A stretch of 64,000 nucleotides of DNA from Streptomyces rhizosphaerihabitans (GTDB taxonomy: Bacteria; Actinomycetota; Actinomycetes; Streptomycetales; Streptomycetaceae), in NCBI RefSeq assembly GCF_025399795.1, contig NZ_JAODTZ010000036.1, forward strand, positions 41,704 through 105,703, in the 5' to 3' direction. The position numbers and the translations under genes were made by a program. Positions 51,078 through 60,929 of the stretch are shown here, piece by piece. Positions within the stretch are counted from its first letter, which is position 1, and the number at the start of each line of letters is the position of its first letter. The notes beneath the pieces are model-generated. The model saw only the letters and a list, made by a program, of their open reading frames with translations, searched no databases and was not told the origin of the DNA.

Positions 51078-52649
51078 GTGTCAACGACGACCGAACCCTC
51101 CGTCAGAACCGCCACCGGCCCCGGCCTGACCACAGGCACCCTGGTCGCCGGTCTCCTCGCCGTCTGCCTCGCCCAGATCGGCCTGGCCATACCGGCCACC
51201 CTCAACGGGTTGTTCCAGTCCGACCTGCACCCCGTCGGCTCACAGCTCACCTGGATCTCCGACGCCTTCCTGCTCCCGGTGGCCGTACTGGAGCTGACCT
51301 TCGGCCTGCTCGGCGACCTCTTCGGCCGAAAGCGGCTGCTGGTCGGCGGCGCCGCACTGCTCGCCGTAGGAGAAGTGGTCAGCGCCACCGCCTCCGGCGT
51401 CCACCAACTCTGGACCGGACAGGCCCTGGCCGGCCTGGGCGCGGCCGCCCTGTTCCCGACCTCACTCGCCATCCTGGCCGCCGGGACCACCTCGCCCGCA
51501 CAGCGCGCCCGGGTCATCGCCATGTGGGCGGCCCTGCTGTCCACCGGCGGGTTCCTCGCCCCGCTGCTCGGCGGCGTCACCGCCACCTACGGCTCGTGGC
51601 GCTGGTCCTTCGTCGTCGTCACCGCCGTCGCCGCGGCGAGCGCCGCCATCAGTGCTCGGTTCGCCGTCAACTCCAGTGCCCCCGAGGGACGTTCGATCGA
51701 CATCGCAGGCCAACTGACCATAGGAATGGGTCTGTTCGCCCTGCTCTATGCCATCATCCAGGGTCCCACGGACGGATGGGGCTCGCCCTCGATCGTCATC
51801 GCCTTCGTGCTGGCGGCCGTGTTCCTCGCTGCCTTCGTCCTGGCGGAGAGGCGCGCCAAGTCTCCGCTGCTGCGGCTCGACCTGTTCCGCAACCGTGCCT
51901 TCACGGTCGCCTCCGCCGTGGCCGTGGTGGGGATGTTCGCCTTCCTGGGCACCGCCTACTCCGTCAGCATCCGCCTCGGCCCGGTGCAGGACCAAGCACC
52001 GATGCGGACGGGCCTGGCATTCGTCCTGCTCAACGGCATTGCGCTGGTGATGCTGCCGCTGACCGAGCGGCTGCTACGGACGGTGGCTCCGGGGTTGCTG
52101 CTGAGCGCCGGGCTGCTGCTGATTGCGGCGGGCGACTACTGGGCGGCCACGCTGCCGATCACCGACAGCGCGTTCACCTCGCTGATTCTGCCGCTCGGCC
52201 TGGTCGGCCTGGGCTTCGCGATCACCGTCTCGTCGATCACGGCGACCGCCGTCAACACCGTGCCGCTGCGCCTGGCCGGCATGGCAAGCGCCACCACCAA
52301 CCTGCTGCGCGACTTCGGCTTCACCCTCGGTCCGGCGGTCATCGGCGCGGTGGCCCTCAGCCGCGCGGCGAGCGACTTCTCGAACTCTCTGCACGACTCC
52401 GCCCTCCCTGGGGCTCTCAAGGGAGCGGGCACGGCCGTACTGGAAGAGGGTGGCCCCCTCGCGGTGAACGGCGCCTCGGCCGCGTCCCCCGAACTGGCCG
52501 ACCTGCACCCGCTCGCCCTGGACGCCCTCGGCCACGGCTATTCGATCGGCTTCGTGGTCTGCGGCTCGGCCGCACTGTTCTCCGCGTTGCTGGCCCTCGT
52601 CACACTCCGTGGTCGAGCCGCCTCGCGCGACGAATCCTCCGGACAGTAA
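51078..52649 (+). CDS. MFS drug:H+ antiporter (DHA2, 14-TM type)
   Basis: Protein of 523 residues with about 14 hydrophobic segments. Motif A is GLLGDLFGRKRLLVGGA after TM2, and LSTGGFLAPLLGGVTATYGS is the motif C region of exporters. DHA2 antiporters expel hydrophobic or cationic compounds. The GTG at 51078 is chosen because AGGAG lies 7 nt upstream. It follows the secreted hydrolase gene, suggesting that the PaaX ligand, the hydrolase substrate and the exporter cargo are related. Last gene of the unit; a hairpin follows at 52928. Confidence 0.88.
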   Translation: MSTTTEPSVRTATGPGLTTGTLVAGLLAVCLAQIGLAIPATLNGLFQSDLHPVGSQLTWISDAFLLPVAVLELTFGLLGDLFGRKRLLVGGAALLAVGEVVSATASGVHQLWTGQALAGLGAAALFPTSLAILAAGTTSPAQRARVIAMWAALLSTGGFLAPLLGGVTATYGSWRWSFVVVTAVAAASAAISARFAVNSSAPEGRSIDIAGQLTIGMGLFALLYAIIQGPTDGWGSPSIVIAFVLAAVFLAAFVLAERRAKSPLLRLDLFRNRAFTVASAVAVVGMFAFLGTAYSVSIRLGPVQDQAPMRTGLAFVLLNGIALVMLPLTERLLRTVAPGLLLSAGLLLIAAGDYWAATLPITDSAFTSLILPLGLVGLGFAITVSSITATAVNTVPLRLAGMASATTNLLRDFGFTLGPAVIGAVALSRAASDFSNSLHDSALPGALKGAGTAVLEEGGPLAVNGASAASPELADLHPLALDALGHGYSIGFVVCGSAALFSALLALVTLRGRAASRDESSGQ

Positions 52650-52927
52650 GACGGCGCGGCATGGGCGCTGCCTGATCCCCCGGGCCGTCCAACGGGTCCT
52701 CCGCTCCGGCGTACTCCGTGTGACACACGGTTTGCCGGTCGGCGCCGGTGCCGGCGCGGTAGGGGAGTGGGAGTGCGTGGGGCGGACCCGTCGACTCGGT
52801 CCACTTCACCGTGCGGAATACGTCCTGGGGTCGAGCCTGCAAATCCTCCGCGATGGATGCAACGCCGCTGCAACACGTCACCTCCGTGCAGGCGCGGCAT
52901 ACGAGTCGTGAGGCCGATCCTTTCCGG

Positions 52928-52958
52928 GCTGTCGCCGGCAGCGCGGGCCGGCGACAGC
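52928..52958 (-). terminator. Hairpin between convergent MFS and TerD genes
   Basis: gctgtcgccgg / ccggcgacagc, 11-bp stem with a 9-nt loop, 64 nt after the TerD stop. The rest of the 52650-53021 gap shows no gene. Confidence 0.55.
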
Positions 52959-53021
52959 CAACAGCACGGACCCTTGCCCGCGGACGCGAGCTTCAGACGG
53001 GTACCGGCCTCAGATACGGGT

Positions 53022-53606
53022 CTACTTGCTCAGGGCGAAGCGCATCAGGGCCTGTTCATCACCCTGCTTGATCTTTCCCGTCACGTTGATCACTTCAAGC
53101 TTCCAGGTACCGGCGACCCGCACGGCCTTGGCCACGGCGCAGCCGTTGTCCTGGGTGAGCAGGCTGGGCCAGATGTCCGCGACTTGCTGGGAGCTGCCGC
53201 CGGTTGCGTCGTAGACCTTGAAGCTGATGTTGCGTGCCTTCTGGAAGGAGCTTCCCTTCTTGAAGGCGGCGGCTACGAACACGATCGACGTGATGTGGGC
53301 AGGGATGCGTGCGAACTCCACCGAGACGGTTTCATCGTCGCCGTCGCCGTGTCCGTTCTGGTTGTCACCGCTGTGTATCAGGGAGCCGTTGCCCATGGGG
53401 TCGAGGGAATCGAGGCCGGCCAGGCGCACCGGGTCTGAGCCGTGCATGGCGACGGCGATCAGGTCGAGGTCGGTGCCGCTCTTGAGGCGGAGCTTGCCCA
53501 TGACTCCTCCGCTGCTGCCTGCCGTAGGGTCCCATGACACCCCGATGGACAGGTGGGTTACTCCGTCCAGGTCGGCCGGGCCGTCTTCCTTGGTGAGCGT
53601 GATCAT
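53022..53606 (-). CDS. TerD family protein
   Basis: Protein of 194 residues. The calcium-binding signature is H78-S-G-D81-N82, G85-H-G-D88-G-D90-D91-E92 (HSGDNQNGHGDGDDE), preceded by VSWDPTAG, the standard TerD layout. TerD proteins belong to stress systems linked with tellurite, phage and membrane damage; actinobacteria carry many stand-alone copies. The ATG at 53606 has GGAGG 11 nt upstream. No other ter gene is nearby. Confidence 0.92.
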   Translation of the reverse strand: MITLTKEDGPADLDGVTHLSIGVSWDPTAGSSGGVMGKLRLKSGTDLDLIAVAMHGSDPVRLAGLDSLDPMGNGSLIHSGDNQNGHGDGDDETVSVEFARIPAHITSIVFVAAAFKKGSSFQKARNISFKVYDATGGSSQQVADIWPSLLTQDNGCAVAKAVRVAGTWKLEVINVTGKIKQGDEQALMRFALSK

Positions 53607-54147
53607 GCTTGGGCCATCCTCCGGTGAAAGGGACTACAACACGCAGAGTGTGCCTGGCGCTCAAATGGTTCCATGCGCTGGGTCCCAGCGTGCCCGCCGC
53701 CGGGAAGAGTGGGGCCCCGAGTATCCGTCGGCAGATCAGCTGAGCAAGGCAGTGTCCGGCGCCGCACGGGCATCAACTCTGCCGCCTGCTGGGCGTCGGT
53801 CGCCTGATGTCCGCTGGTCCGGATCGGGCCACTCGTATCCGTCGCGTCCTCGAACCGCGTACGACCGAAAACCGTCGGAGGGGCGGCTTTCAACAACTGC
53901 TTGCTCCGCCATGTCCACGGACAGTGGTCCGTCCCGGGTGGGCGGACAGCTCGTGGTCGTTGCCGACGGACAGCTCGGCTGCCTGACCAGAACCATGAAT
54001 GATCATCTGTGCGGGCCGGCGGCAGTGGGTGTCGCCTCGGCGCTCGTGGGGCGCTCACGGGGTGCCGATGAGGTGCCGACTCACGGACCGTTCGCACGTC
54101 GGCTCCCACCGGAGGCGTCCAGCGGGTGATCATGCATGATGGCCGCC
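53607..54147. other. Intergenic stretch of 540 bp, nothing recognised
   Basis: Upstream region of both TerD and the small membrane protein. A minus-strand frame with RDGYEWPDPDQRTSGDRR is coding-like but short. No dyad or repeat stands out. Confidence 0.4.
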
Positions 54148-54378
54148 ATGAGGGAATGGATGCAGGCTCGTCCGTGGTGGCAGGAACTGCTGATGAACTG
54201 GCTGCTGTTCAGCGTCGGGGTTCTGGTTTTCGGTGCCCTGTTCGCGGTGACGCTCGGTTGGACCGATACGGTGCCGCGCAACGCCTTCAAGTTCCTGACG
54301 ATCACCCTTGCGTGGTCGGCGCTGGTGACTCCGTTTGCGCGGTGGCGGCGCCGGGCGCGCAGTTCGACCGCCCGGTGA
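54148..54378 (+). CDS. Small two-helix membrane protein
   Basis: About 76 residues from ATG 54148 (ATG 54136 and 54139 are in frame). WWQELLMNWLLFSVGVLVFG with ALFAVTLG, then FLTITLAWSALVTPFARW, form two membrane segments followed by the basic tail RRRARSS. Positively charged tail suggests a cytoplasmic C-terminus. A CATGAT -10-like box 8 nt upstream suggests a leaderless start. Function unknown. Confidence 0.55.
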   Translation: MREWMQARPWWQELLMNWLLFSVGVLVFGALFAVTLGWTDTVPRNAFKFLTITLAWSALVTPFARWRRRARSSTAR

Positions 54379-54388
54379 TTTCGTCTCT

Positions 54389-54562
54389 GTGGTCCTGCTG
54401 GTCGCTGTCATCGTGCGAGGGGGGCGGGGGGACGACGTCCTGACCGATCCCGCTCTGCGGCCGACCGGGCGCAGCGCTCCCGAAGACAGGGGCAGGCCCG
54501 TGGTCCTTCCCCTGCTCGTCGTCAATACGGCGCTGGCCCTCGCACTCCTGGTGTTCGGCTGA
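54389..54562 (+). CDS. Possible second small membrane protein
   Basis: A frame of about 57 residues starting GTG (VVLLVAVIVRGGRGDDVLTD) with two hydrophobic runs, the second being VVLPLLVVNTALALALLVFG. It follows the previous gene by 10 bp and could be co-transcribed. No homologue recognised; a chance frame is possible. Confidence 0.3.
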   Translation: MVLLVAVIVRGGRGDDVLTDPALRPTGRSAPEDRGRPVVLPLLVVNTALALALLVFG

Positions 54563-54695
54563 CCACCGGTGGCCGGGCCGTCGTGGTAGCGGACCCGCGG
54601 GAGACCGCCGTGCCGCGACCCGCGTGGTGCCTTCACCCGGAGAATCCTCACAGATCTGCGCAAGGCTGCGTGGAATCCGGGCTGTTGTGTCCCAG

Positions 54696-55334
54696 AGCTG
54701 GGCGCGCAGCACCGACGGAGCGGATCCCGGCTCGGTCGCGCGGACCGCACACGAATGGGAGTACTACTTCGCATCCCAGGCCCACGAGGCGATAGGCCGA
54801 CTCCGTGGGACCCCGGCGGACATGGAGACCTACCTCCAGGTCCGGCGCGGCATCGCCGGTACCGACCTGCCGCTCTCCCTCGGTGAGCGGGCCGCCGGCA
54901 TCACCGTCCCCGCGGCCGCCTTCCACAGCCCGCAGCTGCGGATCATGAGGCAGGCAGCCATCGACGTCACCTTCATGTGCAACGACGTCTACTCGTTGGA
55001 GAAGGAGGAAGCGCGCGGCGACATGGACAACCTCGTCCTGGTCATCGAACACAGCCGCCGCTGCACCCGCGACGAAGCGATCAGCCACGCCCGCCGGGAG
55101 GTCCGTCGGCGCGCCGAACGGTTTCAGGAACTCGCCCTGCAGATGCCCGCCCTGTGCGCACAACTGAGGCTGACCGGCGGGGCAGCGGCCGCCGTGGACA
55201 CGTACATCGAGATCATGGGCGCGTGGATGAGCGGATATCACGCCTGGCAGACCCAGACCCAGCGCTACACGAGGGCACCCCACGTCCTCCCCAGCACCGG
55301 ACCTGGTTACTTCGACCAGATCCTCGGCGCGTGA
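54696..55334 (+). pseudogene. Class I terpene synthase, N-terminal half lost
   Basis: The C-terminal half is well preserved: ARTAHEWEYYFASQAHEAIG, the metal-binding NSE motif NDVYSLEKEEARGD, and the terminal TQRYTRAP with the RY pair. The N-terminal half with the Asp-rich DDxxD motif is absent; upstream sequence from 54624 is open but unrelated. About 210 of the usual 330-360 residues remain, so the diphosphate cannot be ionised normally. Product of the ancestor is unknown; it resembles bacterial sesquiterpene cyclases. Confidence 0.75.
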
Positions 55335-55819
55335 CAGCACCTTGCAGGCGCCGTCAGTTCCGGGTGTGAGCAGTTGCGGCGCAGGAAGCAGCCGACCTCG
55401 CCGAAGCCGTCCGCATGGAAGCCTCCGCCCGCGCCCACCGGCTGCGCCCGCTGCGCAACCTCGGAGCGGGACTGACTTCTTTCTGACACCGGCATCGGCA
55501 GCGCCGACTCCGAGACCGAGGCGCACTACCGACCCCGCCGCCGTGCACGGCGAGAGGCACGGCGGGAATCCTCTCCTGTGGGCGGGAAGCCGATCCTGGT
55601 CCAGACAGCCGAGCCGGCCGCGGCCCGCCGGGGCAACTACACGATCGAGGAGCTTGCCGACTTCGACCCGCGACGTGACGCGGTACGTGCGAGTGGCCGG
55701 TCCAACAGTTGTCGGAGATGCCGGTGCAGAAGGGGCCAGGAACGTTCAACCAGAGCCGGTCCCCCCAACGCTCGCCGAAGGACGTCTCGGGCTCGTGTGT
55801 TCGATCGGAAGGCCTCTGT
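55335..55819. other. Decayed region after the terpene synthase remnant
   Basis: One coding-like tail, AADLAEAVRMEASARAHRLR then PLRNLGAGLTSF and TGA (ends 55486), and a frame with TAEPAAARRGNYTIEELADF (from 55578) are visible. Neither is complete or recognised. Probably more gene debris. Confidence 0.35.
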
Positions 55820-56467
55820 CTAGGCTTTGCGGGCGAGCAGTTGAACCTCCTGGAACTGCCGCCGGTCGGTGGGCTGAGGCTCGCGAACCATCCGGGCCAC
55901 CTCGGCCAACCCGGACTCGCGCAGCATCGCGGCGAGATGATCAGGCCACCACCGATAGGCCGGCGCGACGGTGTGATCGAAGACCTGCGTCGGGTGGGAG
56001 GGATCATCGCTTGCCGAAAAGCCGACCAGAAGGTGGCCGCCAGGTGCCAGCACACGATGGAACTCAGCCAGGATGACGGGGAGTTCCTGCGGGGGAGTGT
56101 GGATGATGGACCAACGTGAGAGTACGCCGCCGAGCACGCCGTCGGCGATGTTCGACGCGGTCATCGAGCCTACGTCGAACCGCAGGCCCGGATAGGCCTG
56201 CCGAGCCAACTTGATCATTGCAGGAGAGACGTCGACACCGAACGCCGCCAGCCCCAGCTCATCCAGATAAGCGGTGATATGGCCAGGCCCGCACCCCAGA
56301 TCCGCGACTTGGCCGTCCCCACTCGCACTTGCGACCTCGGCGAAGGCGTTCAAGATCGCGCGGTCCAGCGGGCTGTCACGCAGCGTGTCGCGGAACAGCT
56401 CCGCATAGGTGGGGGCAACAGCGTCGTAAGCATCGCGGGTGACACTGAGGGCATCGTGTTCGACCAT
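55820..56467 (-). CDS. Class I SAM-dependent methyltransferase
   Basis: Protein of 215 residues. Motif I is VADLGCGPGHITAYL (D56 to G62), with GVDVSPAMIKLARQ as motif post-I (acidic residue binding the ribose) and VLAPGGHLLVGF as motif III. The N-terminal YDAVAPTYAELF is typical of methyltransferase type 11 enzymes. The methyl acceptor is unknown. ATG at 56467. It is next to the terpene synthase remnant but on the other strand, so a shared pathway is only a guess. Confidence 0.88.
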   Translation of the reverse strand: MVEHDALSVTRDAYDAVAPTYAELFRDTLRDSPLDRAILNAFAEVASASGDGQVADLGCGPGHITAYLDELGLAAFGVDVSPAMIKLARQAYPGLRFDVGSMTASNIADGVLGGVLSRWSIIHTPPQELPVILAEFHRVLAPGGHLLVGFSASDDPSHPTQVFDHTVAPAYRWWPDHLAAMLRESGLAEVARMVREPQPTDRRQFQEVQLLARKA

Positions 56468-56817
56468 GCTCGCGACAGTAGTTCCTGGCTCCGAGGCGAG
56501 CCGAGAGAATCACGAGTTCCCTCCCGCCCGTTCGCCCGGGCTGTCGCCAGTTCGGAGAGACAGGCGTCGGATGCCCTCGACTCCGGCCCGATGTGACTCG
56601 TCTCGCTAGTTGTCGTCCTACGAGGACCCCGACCTGGGGTTTCGATGACCGATCGGCACGATATCTGTCGTGAAATCGGCAGGCTTCTTGTCGTCTGGTG
56701 GGCATTGGCGGGCAAATTCCCCGACCCGGCGCTGGTCCGTGCGCGCAAACGGCTCGAACACCTCCGCCGCGAACGTCTCCAACTCACCGCGCACCAGCGC
56801 AATCTCGTCCGGAGTCG

Positions 56818-56935
56818 CACACCCTCCGCCTGGGCCTGGACGGGCTGGAGGATCTGGGCGGGCAGGGCCGCAAACGACGGATCACCGAGGCCGAACGCTC
56901 GAGGATCATCGGCCTGGTCGAGCAGCACCCACCAG
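56818..56935 (+). pseudogene. IS630-type transposase N-terminal fragment
   Basis: HTLRLGLDGLEDLGGQGRKR then RITEAERSRIIGLVEQHPP is the start region of Streptomyces IS630-like transposases. Only about 39 codons remain. An open stretch before it (EIGRLLVVWWALAGKFPDPA, from 56645) is not recognised. Confidence 0.5.
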
Positions 56936-56943
56936 TCCCGAGA

Positions 56944-56975
56944 GCCTCCCAGGCCTGCCGGCAGGCCTGGGAGGC
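56944..56975. repeat. 32-bp perfect palindrome, no spacer
   Basis: gcctcccaggcctgcc is followed directly by its exact complement. It sits 9 bp after the IS630 fragment and 186 bp before the rhamnosidase start. It may be a joined pair of transposon ends or a terminator. Confidence 0.75.
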
Positions 56976-57045
56976 GCGACGAGGCCTGCGCTATGGGTTG
57001 ACGTACTTACAGCTCCTGCATAGCTTGCGTCTTGCAGTATCGAAT

Positions 57046-57057
57046 TGAATCGTTTCA
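57046..57057. promoter_or_regulatory. LacI-type operator upstream of rhamnosidase gene
   Basis: tgaatcgtttca follows the TGAAnCGnTTCA pattern of LacI-family sites (5 of 6 base pairs symmetric). It is about 105 bp before the GH78 start, in the promoter region. Confidence 0.5.
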
Positions 57058-57161
57058 AAATAATTCGAGCCGTCATCCGCCCGCCCTGGCCTGCGCATTC
57101 CTCGGCGGAGCATCGTCGCGTCCGGATCATCAAGGGAAGCACCCGCAACCTCGGAGTACGC

Positions 57162-59861
57162 ATGATCATTTACGGCAGAAGGCATCTACCCCGTAGACGC
57201 AGCTCGACCGGCGCAGCCATCTCGCTGGGCCTGGCCCTCATCCTCGCCATGCTCGCCCAGCCGATGGCACCGTCCGCCACAGCAGCGACGCGGGCTCTCG
57301 TCTCCGCAGAGCGTGCAGCCCACTCCAAGGCGCCCCGAGTCCCCAGTGACTGGCGGGAGTACGTCCAGACTCCGAAGCGTTCCGATGTGTGCCCGGTTTC
57401 CGTGGTCAGCACGTCAGGCGCTGTCGAAGGCGCCCGGAACCTTCTGTGCGGCGGGTCGGGCGGAGCAACGCTGACCTACGTCGACGGCGGAGAAGCACCG
57501 ACCGTCCTTCTCGACTATGGCCAAGAGGTAGGCGGCCTGCCCTACTTCAACGTCTCTGCCAAGTCCGGGTCCCCGACCTTGAAGGCCGCGTACAGCGAGG
57601 GCCTGCAGTACATGAGCCCGTCCGGTGACGGGTCGCCGCCATGGGCCGACGGCGACAGTTCTCGATCCAACACCTACCAGGTCTCTGGACCGGGCACGAT
57701 CACCAACCGCTCCGCGCAGGGAGGCGAGCGGTACCAGCAGATCACGCTCTCCACGCCAGGCCGCCTGACACTGAGCAAGGTCGGAATCGACTACATCGCC
57801 GACCGCACCCAGGCAGACGGGTACGGGGGCCACTTCCTCTCGAGTTCGGACGAGTTGAACAAGATCTGGTACGCCGGTGCGTACACCTTGCAGACCGATC
57901 TCGTTCCGGCCAACTCCCTTCCCGGGTCCTGGTCCGTCCAGGACGGCGCTTTGAATGCCGGCGGTTCGAAGATCAATGACGGTGCCGGGGTCCTGAATCG
58001 TGGAGCCTCCTGGAGCGACTACACGACGACCTTCCGGACGAAGATTCTCCACAACCAGGCCGGGTGGATGGTCCGCGCGCAGAACTCTCAGAACGGCTAC
58101 CTGTTCATTCTCGACGACAGCACCGACACCGGCGGTGCCCCGAATACGCTGCAGAAGTTCAACGTCCATGACGGGGCCTACACCAGCCTCGGCTCCGTAG
58201 CTCTGCCGTCCTCCGTGGACGAGGGGACCTGGCACACCGTGGCTACCACGGTGTCCGGAGCCGACATGACGATCTCGCTGGACGGCAGGCAGATCGACCG
58301 CGTCGACACGTCGGCTCTGCCCTCCGGCGCCGTTGCCGATCCAGCTGGGACCATAGGGTTTCGTGAGTTCGGCGACGAGAAGGCGGCCTTCAAGGACCTC
58401 ACTGTCGTCAGCAGTACGGGCACGACGCTCTACAGCACCGCTCTGACCGCTCCCGCCGCGCTCGCCGACTTCACTCCACCGGGGTCCAACGCGCTGGCGT
58501 CGGTGCTCGACGGAGCCAGGCGCGACCGTGCGATCTGGAGCGGCGACATCCTGGTCGAGGGCCTCACCGACTACTACTCCGTGAACAACCCGGAGTACAT
58601 CAAGCAGTCCCTGAACCTGCTGGGCAGCCGGCAGCTTTCCAGCGGGTTCGTTCCCGGCGCCCTTCACCCGGCGACCGTGCCGCACCTCGGACCGCTCACC
58701 CCGGGCGACACGACCACCTACTCGGCCACGTACTCCATGTACTTCGTCACCGGCCTGGCAAGCTACTACCTCCACACCGGCGACAAGGATTTCATCGCCA
58801 GGCAATGGCCCGTCGTCAAGCGTGAGCTCGCCTGGAACGCGACGCGGCTCGACGGGAACGGCTTGTTCTCGACCAGAGCCGGAGTCGACGGCGCGGACTG
58901 GAACTTCTACGACAGCGACAAGGGCGGCGAGGTCTCCGCTTACAACATCCTTTACTACAAGACACTGCTCGACGGTGCGGCACTGGCGACCGCCGCAGGA
59001 GAGGCCTCACAAGCCGCTGCCTACAGGGCGGATGCCGAGACGCTGAAGACGCGGATCAATGAACGTCTCTACGACTCGAAGAGCGGCCTCTACAAAATCA
59101 GTGACACCCAGTCAGGAGTCGCGCAGGACGCCAACGCCCTGGCCGTCCTGTACGGAGTCGCGCCGTCCTCGAAGCATGAGGAGATCCTGGCCAAGCTCAA
59201 GTCGGCCCTGTGGAGCTCCCCTTACGGACCGCTTCCCTTCTCCTCCGACGCAGGCAACAAAGACCTGGTCAGCCCCTTCATCAGTGGGTTCGAACTCCAG
59301 GCACGCCTGGCGGCCGGCGACACCGCGAACGCGCAGGAGCTCTTGCACAATGTGTGGGGTCACATGATCGCTGCGGGCCCGAACCGCACCGGGACCATGT
59401 GGGAGAACATCTCCGGCCGCGACGGGACACCTGGCCTGGGGTCGGGGACGAGCCTGTCCCACGGGTGGTCCACAGCCCCGACATCCGCATTGTCGAGCTA
59501 CGTCCTGGGCGTTCGTCCGGATACAGCGGGATACACCAGCTGGACAGTCCAGCCCCACCCCGGAGACCTCACCTGGACGCGAGGAATCGTTCCTACCCCG
59601 CAAGGCGACATCGACGTCCGCTGGACTGCCAGGACTGGCGCTGATCGGTTCAGTCTGACCGTCAATGCCCCCAAGGCCACCAGTGGCACCATCGCGATCC
59701 CGGTCTCCGGCCAGGCCCGCACCGTCGCCGTCAACGGCAAGGTGGTGTGGCGTCACGGGGCCTTCACTGCTGCGGCTGGAGTTACCGGTGGCCACTTTGA
59801 ATCCGGCTACGTCTACCTGAAGGTGAAGCAGCACGGCAGCTACAAGGTCACCTCGCGCTAG
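57162..59861 (+). CDS. Secreted GH78 alpha-L-rhamnosidase with inserted jelly-roll domain
   Basis: Protein of 899 residues. A basic start and AISLGLALILAMLAQPMAPS form a signal peptide. After an N-terminal beta domain (VLLDYGQEVGGLPYFNVSA), a LamG/DUF1080-like module is inserted at about residues 247-430 (GSWSVQDGALNAGGSKI, TWHTVATTVSGADMTISLDG). The (alpha/alpha)6 barrel follows: D450 in DGARRDRAIWSGDILVEG, then TRAGVDGADWNFYDSDKGG. GHMIAAGPNRTGTMWENI lies near the presumed base. It removes terminal alpha-L-rhamnose from pectin or glycosides outside the cell. ATG follows GGAG by 6 nt. The TAG stop lies in the target duplication of an IS481 copy. Confidence 0.87.
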   Translation: MIIYGRRHLPRRRSSTGAAISLGLALILAMLAQPMAPSATAATRALVSAERAAHSKAPRVPSDWREYVQTPKRSDVCPVSVVSTSGAVEGARNLLCGGSGGATLTYVDGGEAPTVLLDYGQEVGGLPYFNVSAKSGSPTLKAAYSEGLQYMSPSGDGSPPWADGDSSRSNTYQVSGPGTITNRSAQGGERYQQITLSTPGRLTLSKVGIDYIADRTQADGYGGHFLSSSDELNKIWYAGAYTLQTDLVPANSLPGSWSVQDGALNAGGSKINDGAGVLNRGASWSDYTTTFRTKILHNQAGWMVRAQNSQNGYLFILDDSTDTGGAPNTLQKFNVHDGAYTSLGSVALPSSVDEGTWHTVATTVSGADMTISLDGRQIDRVDTSALPSGAVADPAGTIGFREFGDEKAAFKDLTVVSSTGTTLYSTALTAPAALADFTPPGSNALASVLDGARRDRAIWSGDILVEGLTDYYSVNNPEYIKQSLNLLGSRQLSSGFVPGALHPATVPHLGPLTPGDTTTYSATYSMYFVTGLASYYLHTGDKDFIARQWPVVKRELAWNATRLDGNGLFSTRAGVDGADWNFYDSDKGGEVSAYNILYYKTLLDGAALATAAGEASQAAAYRADAETLKTRINERLYDSKSGLYKISDTQSGVAQDANALAVLYGVAPSSKHEEILAKLKSALWSSPYGPLPFSSDAGNKDLVSPFISGFELQARLAAGDTANAQELLHNVWGHMIAAGPNRTGTMWENISGRDGTPGLGSGTSLSHGWSTAPTSALSSYVLGVRPDTAGYTSWTVQPHPGDLTWTRGIVPTPQGDIDVRWTARTGADRFSLTVNAPKATSGTIAIPVSGQARTVAVNGKVVWRHGAFTAAAGVTGGHFESGYVYLKVKQHGSYKVTSR

Positions 59862-59862
59862 G

Positions 59863-60929
59863 TGTTCTGTCCCGGGAGGTTGTGGACGGGTGAGCCAGGT
59901 CTCGGCTGAGGAATCTTGAACGGGTGAGGGCCTTCCGGTTCGGTGTGGATTGCGACGTCTACACCAACCGAAAGGCCCTCGTGGTCCACCGTAATGCACC
60001 CCTGACCGAGACCGGCCGTCTGCGTCTGGCCCGCTGCGTGGTCGAGGACGGCTGGCCGCTGCGTCGGGCCGCCGAACGCTTCCAGGTCTCACCGACCACG
60101 GCACAGCGATGGGCCGACCGCTACCGGGCCCTTGGTGAGGCCGGGATGGCCGACCGCCCCTCCCGGCCTCGCCTGAGCCCGCGCCAGACACCGACCCGCA
60201 CCGAACGCCGGATCATCAAGGTCCGCGTCCTGCGCCGGTGGGGCCCGGCCCGCATCGCGCACCTGCTGGGCCTGGTGCCCTCGACCGTGCACTGGGTGCT
60301 GACCCGCTACCGCCTGGCCCGGCTCACCCACCTGGACCGGGCCACCGGCCGCGTCATCCGCCGCTATGAACGCGACCGGCCCGGCGAGCTGATGCACGTG
60401 GACATCAAAAAGCTCGGCAACATCCCCGACGGCGGCGGCCACAAGACCCTGGGCCGCCAGGCCGGCCGCAAGACCCGCTCGAACGTCGGCTACAGCTACA
60501 TCCACACCGCCGTCGACGACCACTCCCGCCTCGCCTACAGCGAGATACACACCGACGAGAAGAAGGAGACCGCCACCGGCTTCTGGCAACGGGCCCAGGC
60601 GTTCTTCACTTCGTGCGGGATCACCGTCGAACGAGTCCTGACCGACAACGGCGCCTGCTACAAGTCCCACGTCTGGCGCGACACACTCGCAGCGGCCGGG
60701 ATCACCCACAAGCGAACCCGGCCCTACCGGCCGCAGACGAACGGCAAGGTCGAACGCCTCAACCGCACCCTGCTGGAGGAGTGGGCCTACGCCCGCCCCT
60801 ACCGCTCAGAAACCGAACGACGCGACGCGTTCCCGCAATGGCTGCACACCTACAATCACCACCGCGGACACACCGCGCTCGCAGGCAAACCACCCGCCAG
60901 CCGCGTCCCCAACCTCACAGGGCAATACA
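59863..60929. mobile_element. Complete IS481-family element, 1067 bp
   Basis: Terminal inverted repeats of 26 bp (59863-59888 and 60904-60929) match at 20 positions and start TGT. Both ends are flanked by the 6-bp direct repeat gctagg (59857-59862 and 60930-60935), a target-site duplication. The insertion is exactly at the stop codon of the rhamnosidase gene and leaves that gene complete. A short, intact duplication suggests a recent insertion. Confidence 0.88.

Noticed and set aside
53022..53606. TerD considered as part of a tellurite-resistance cluster
   Set aside because: No terB, terC, terZ or related gene in the window; stand-alone TerD copies are usual in Streptomyces.
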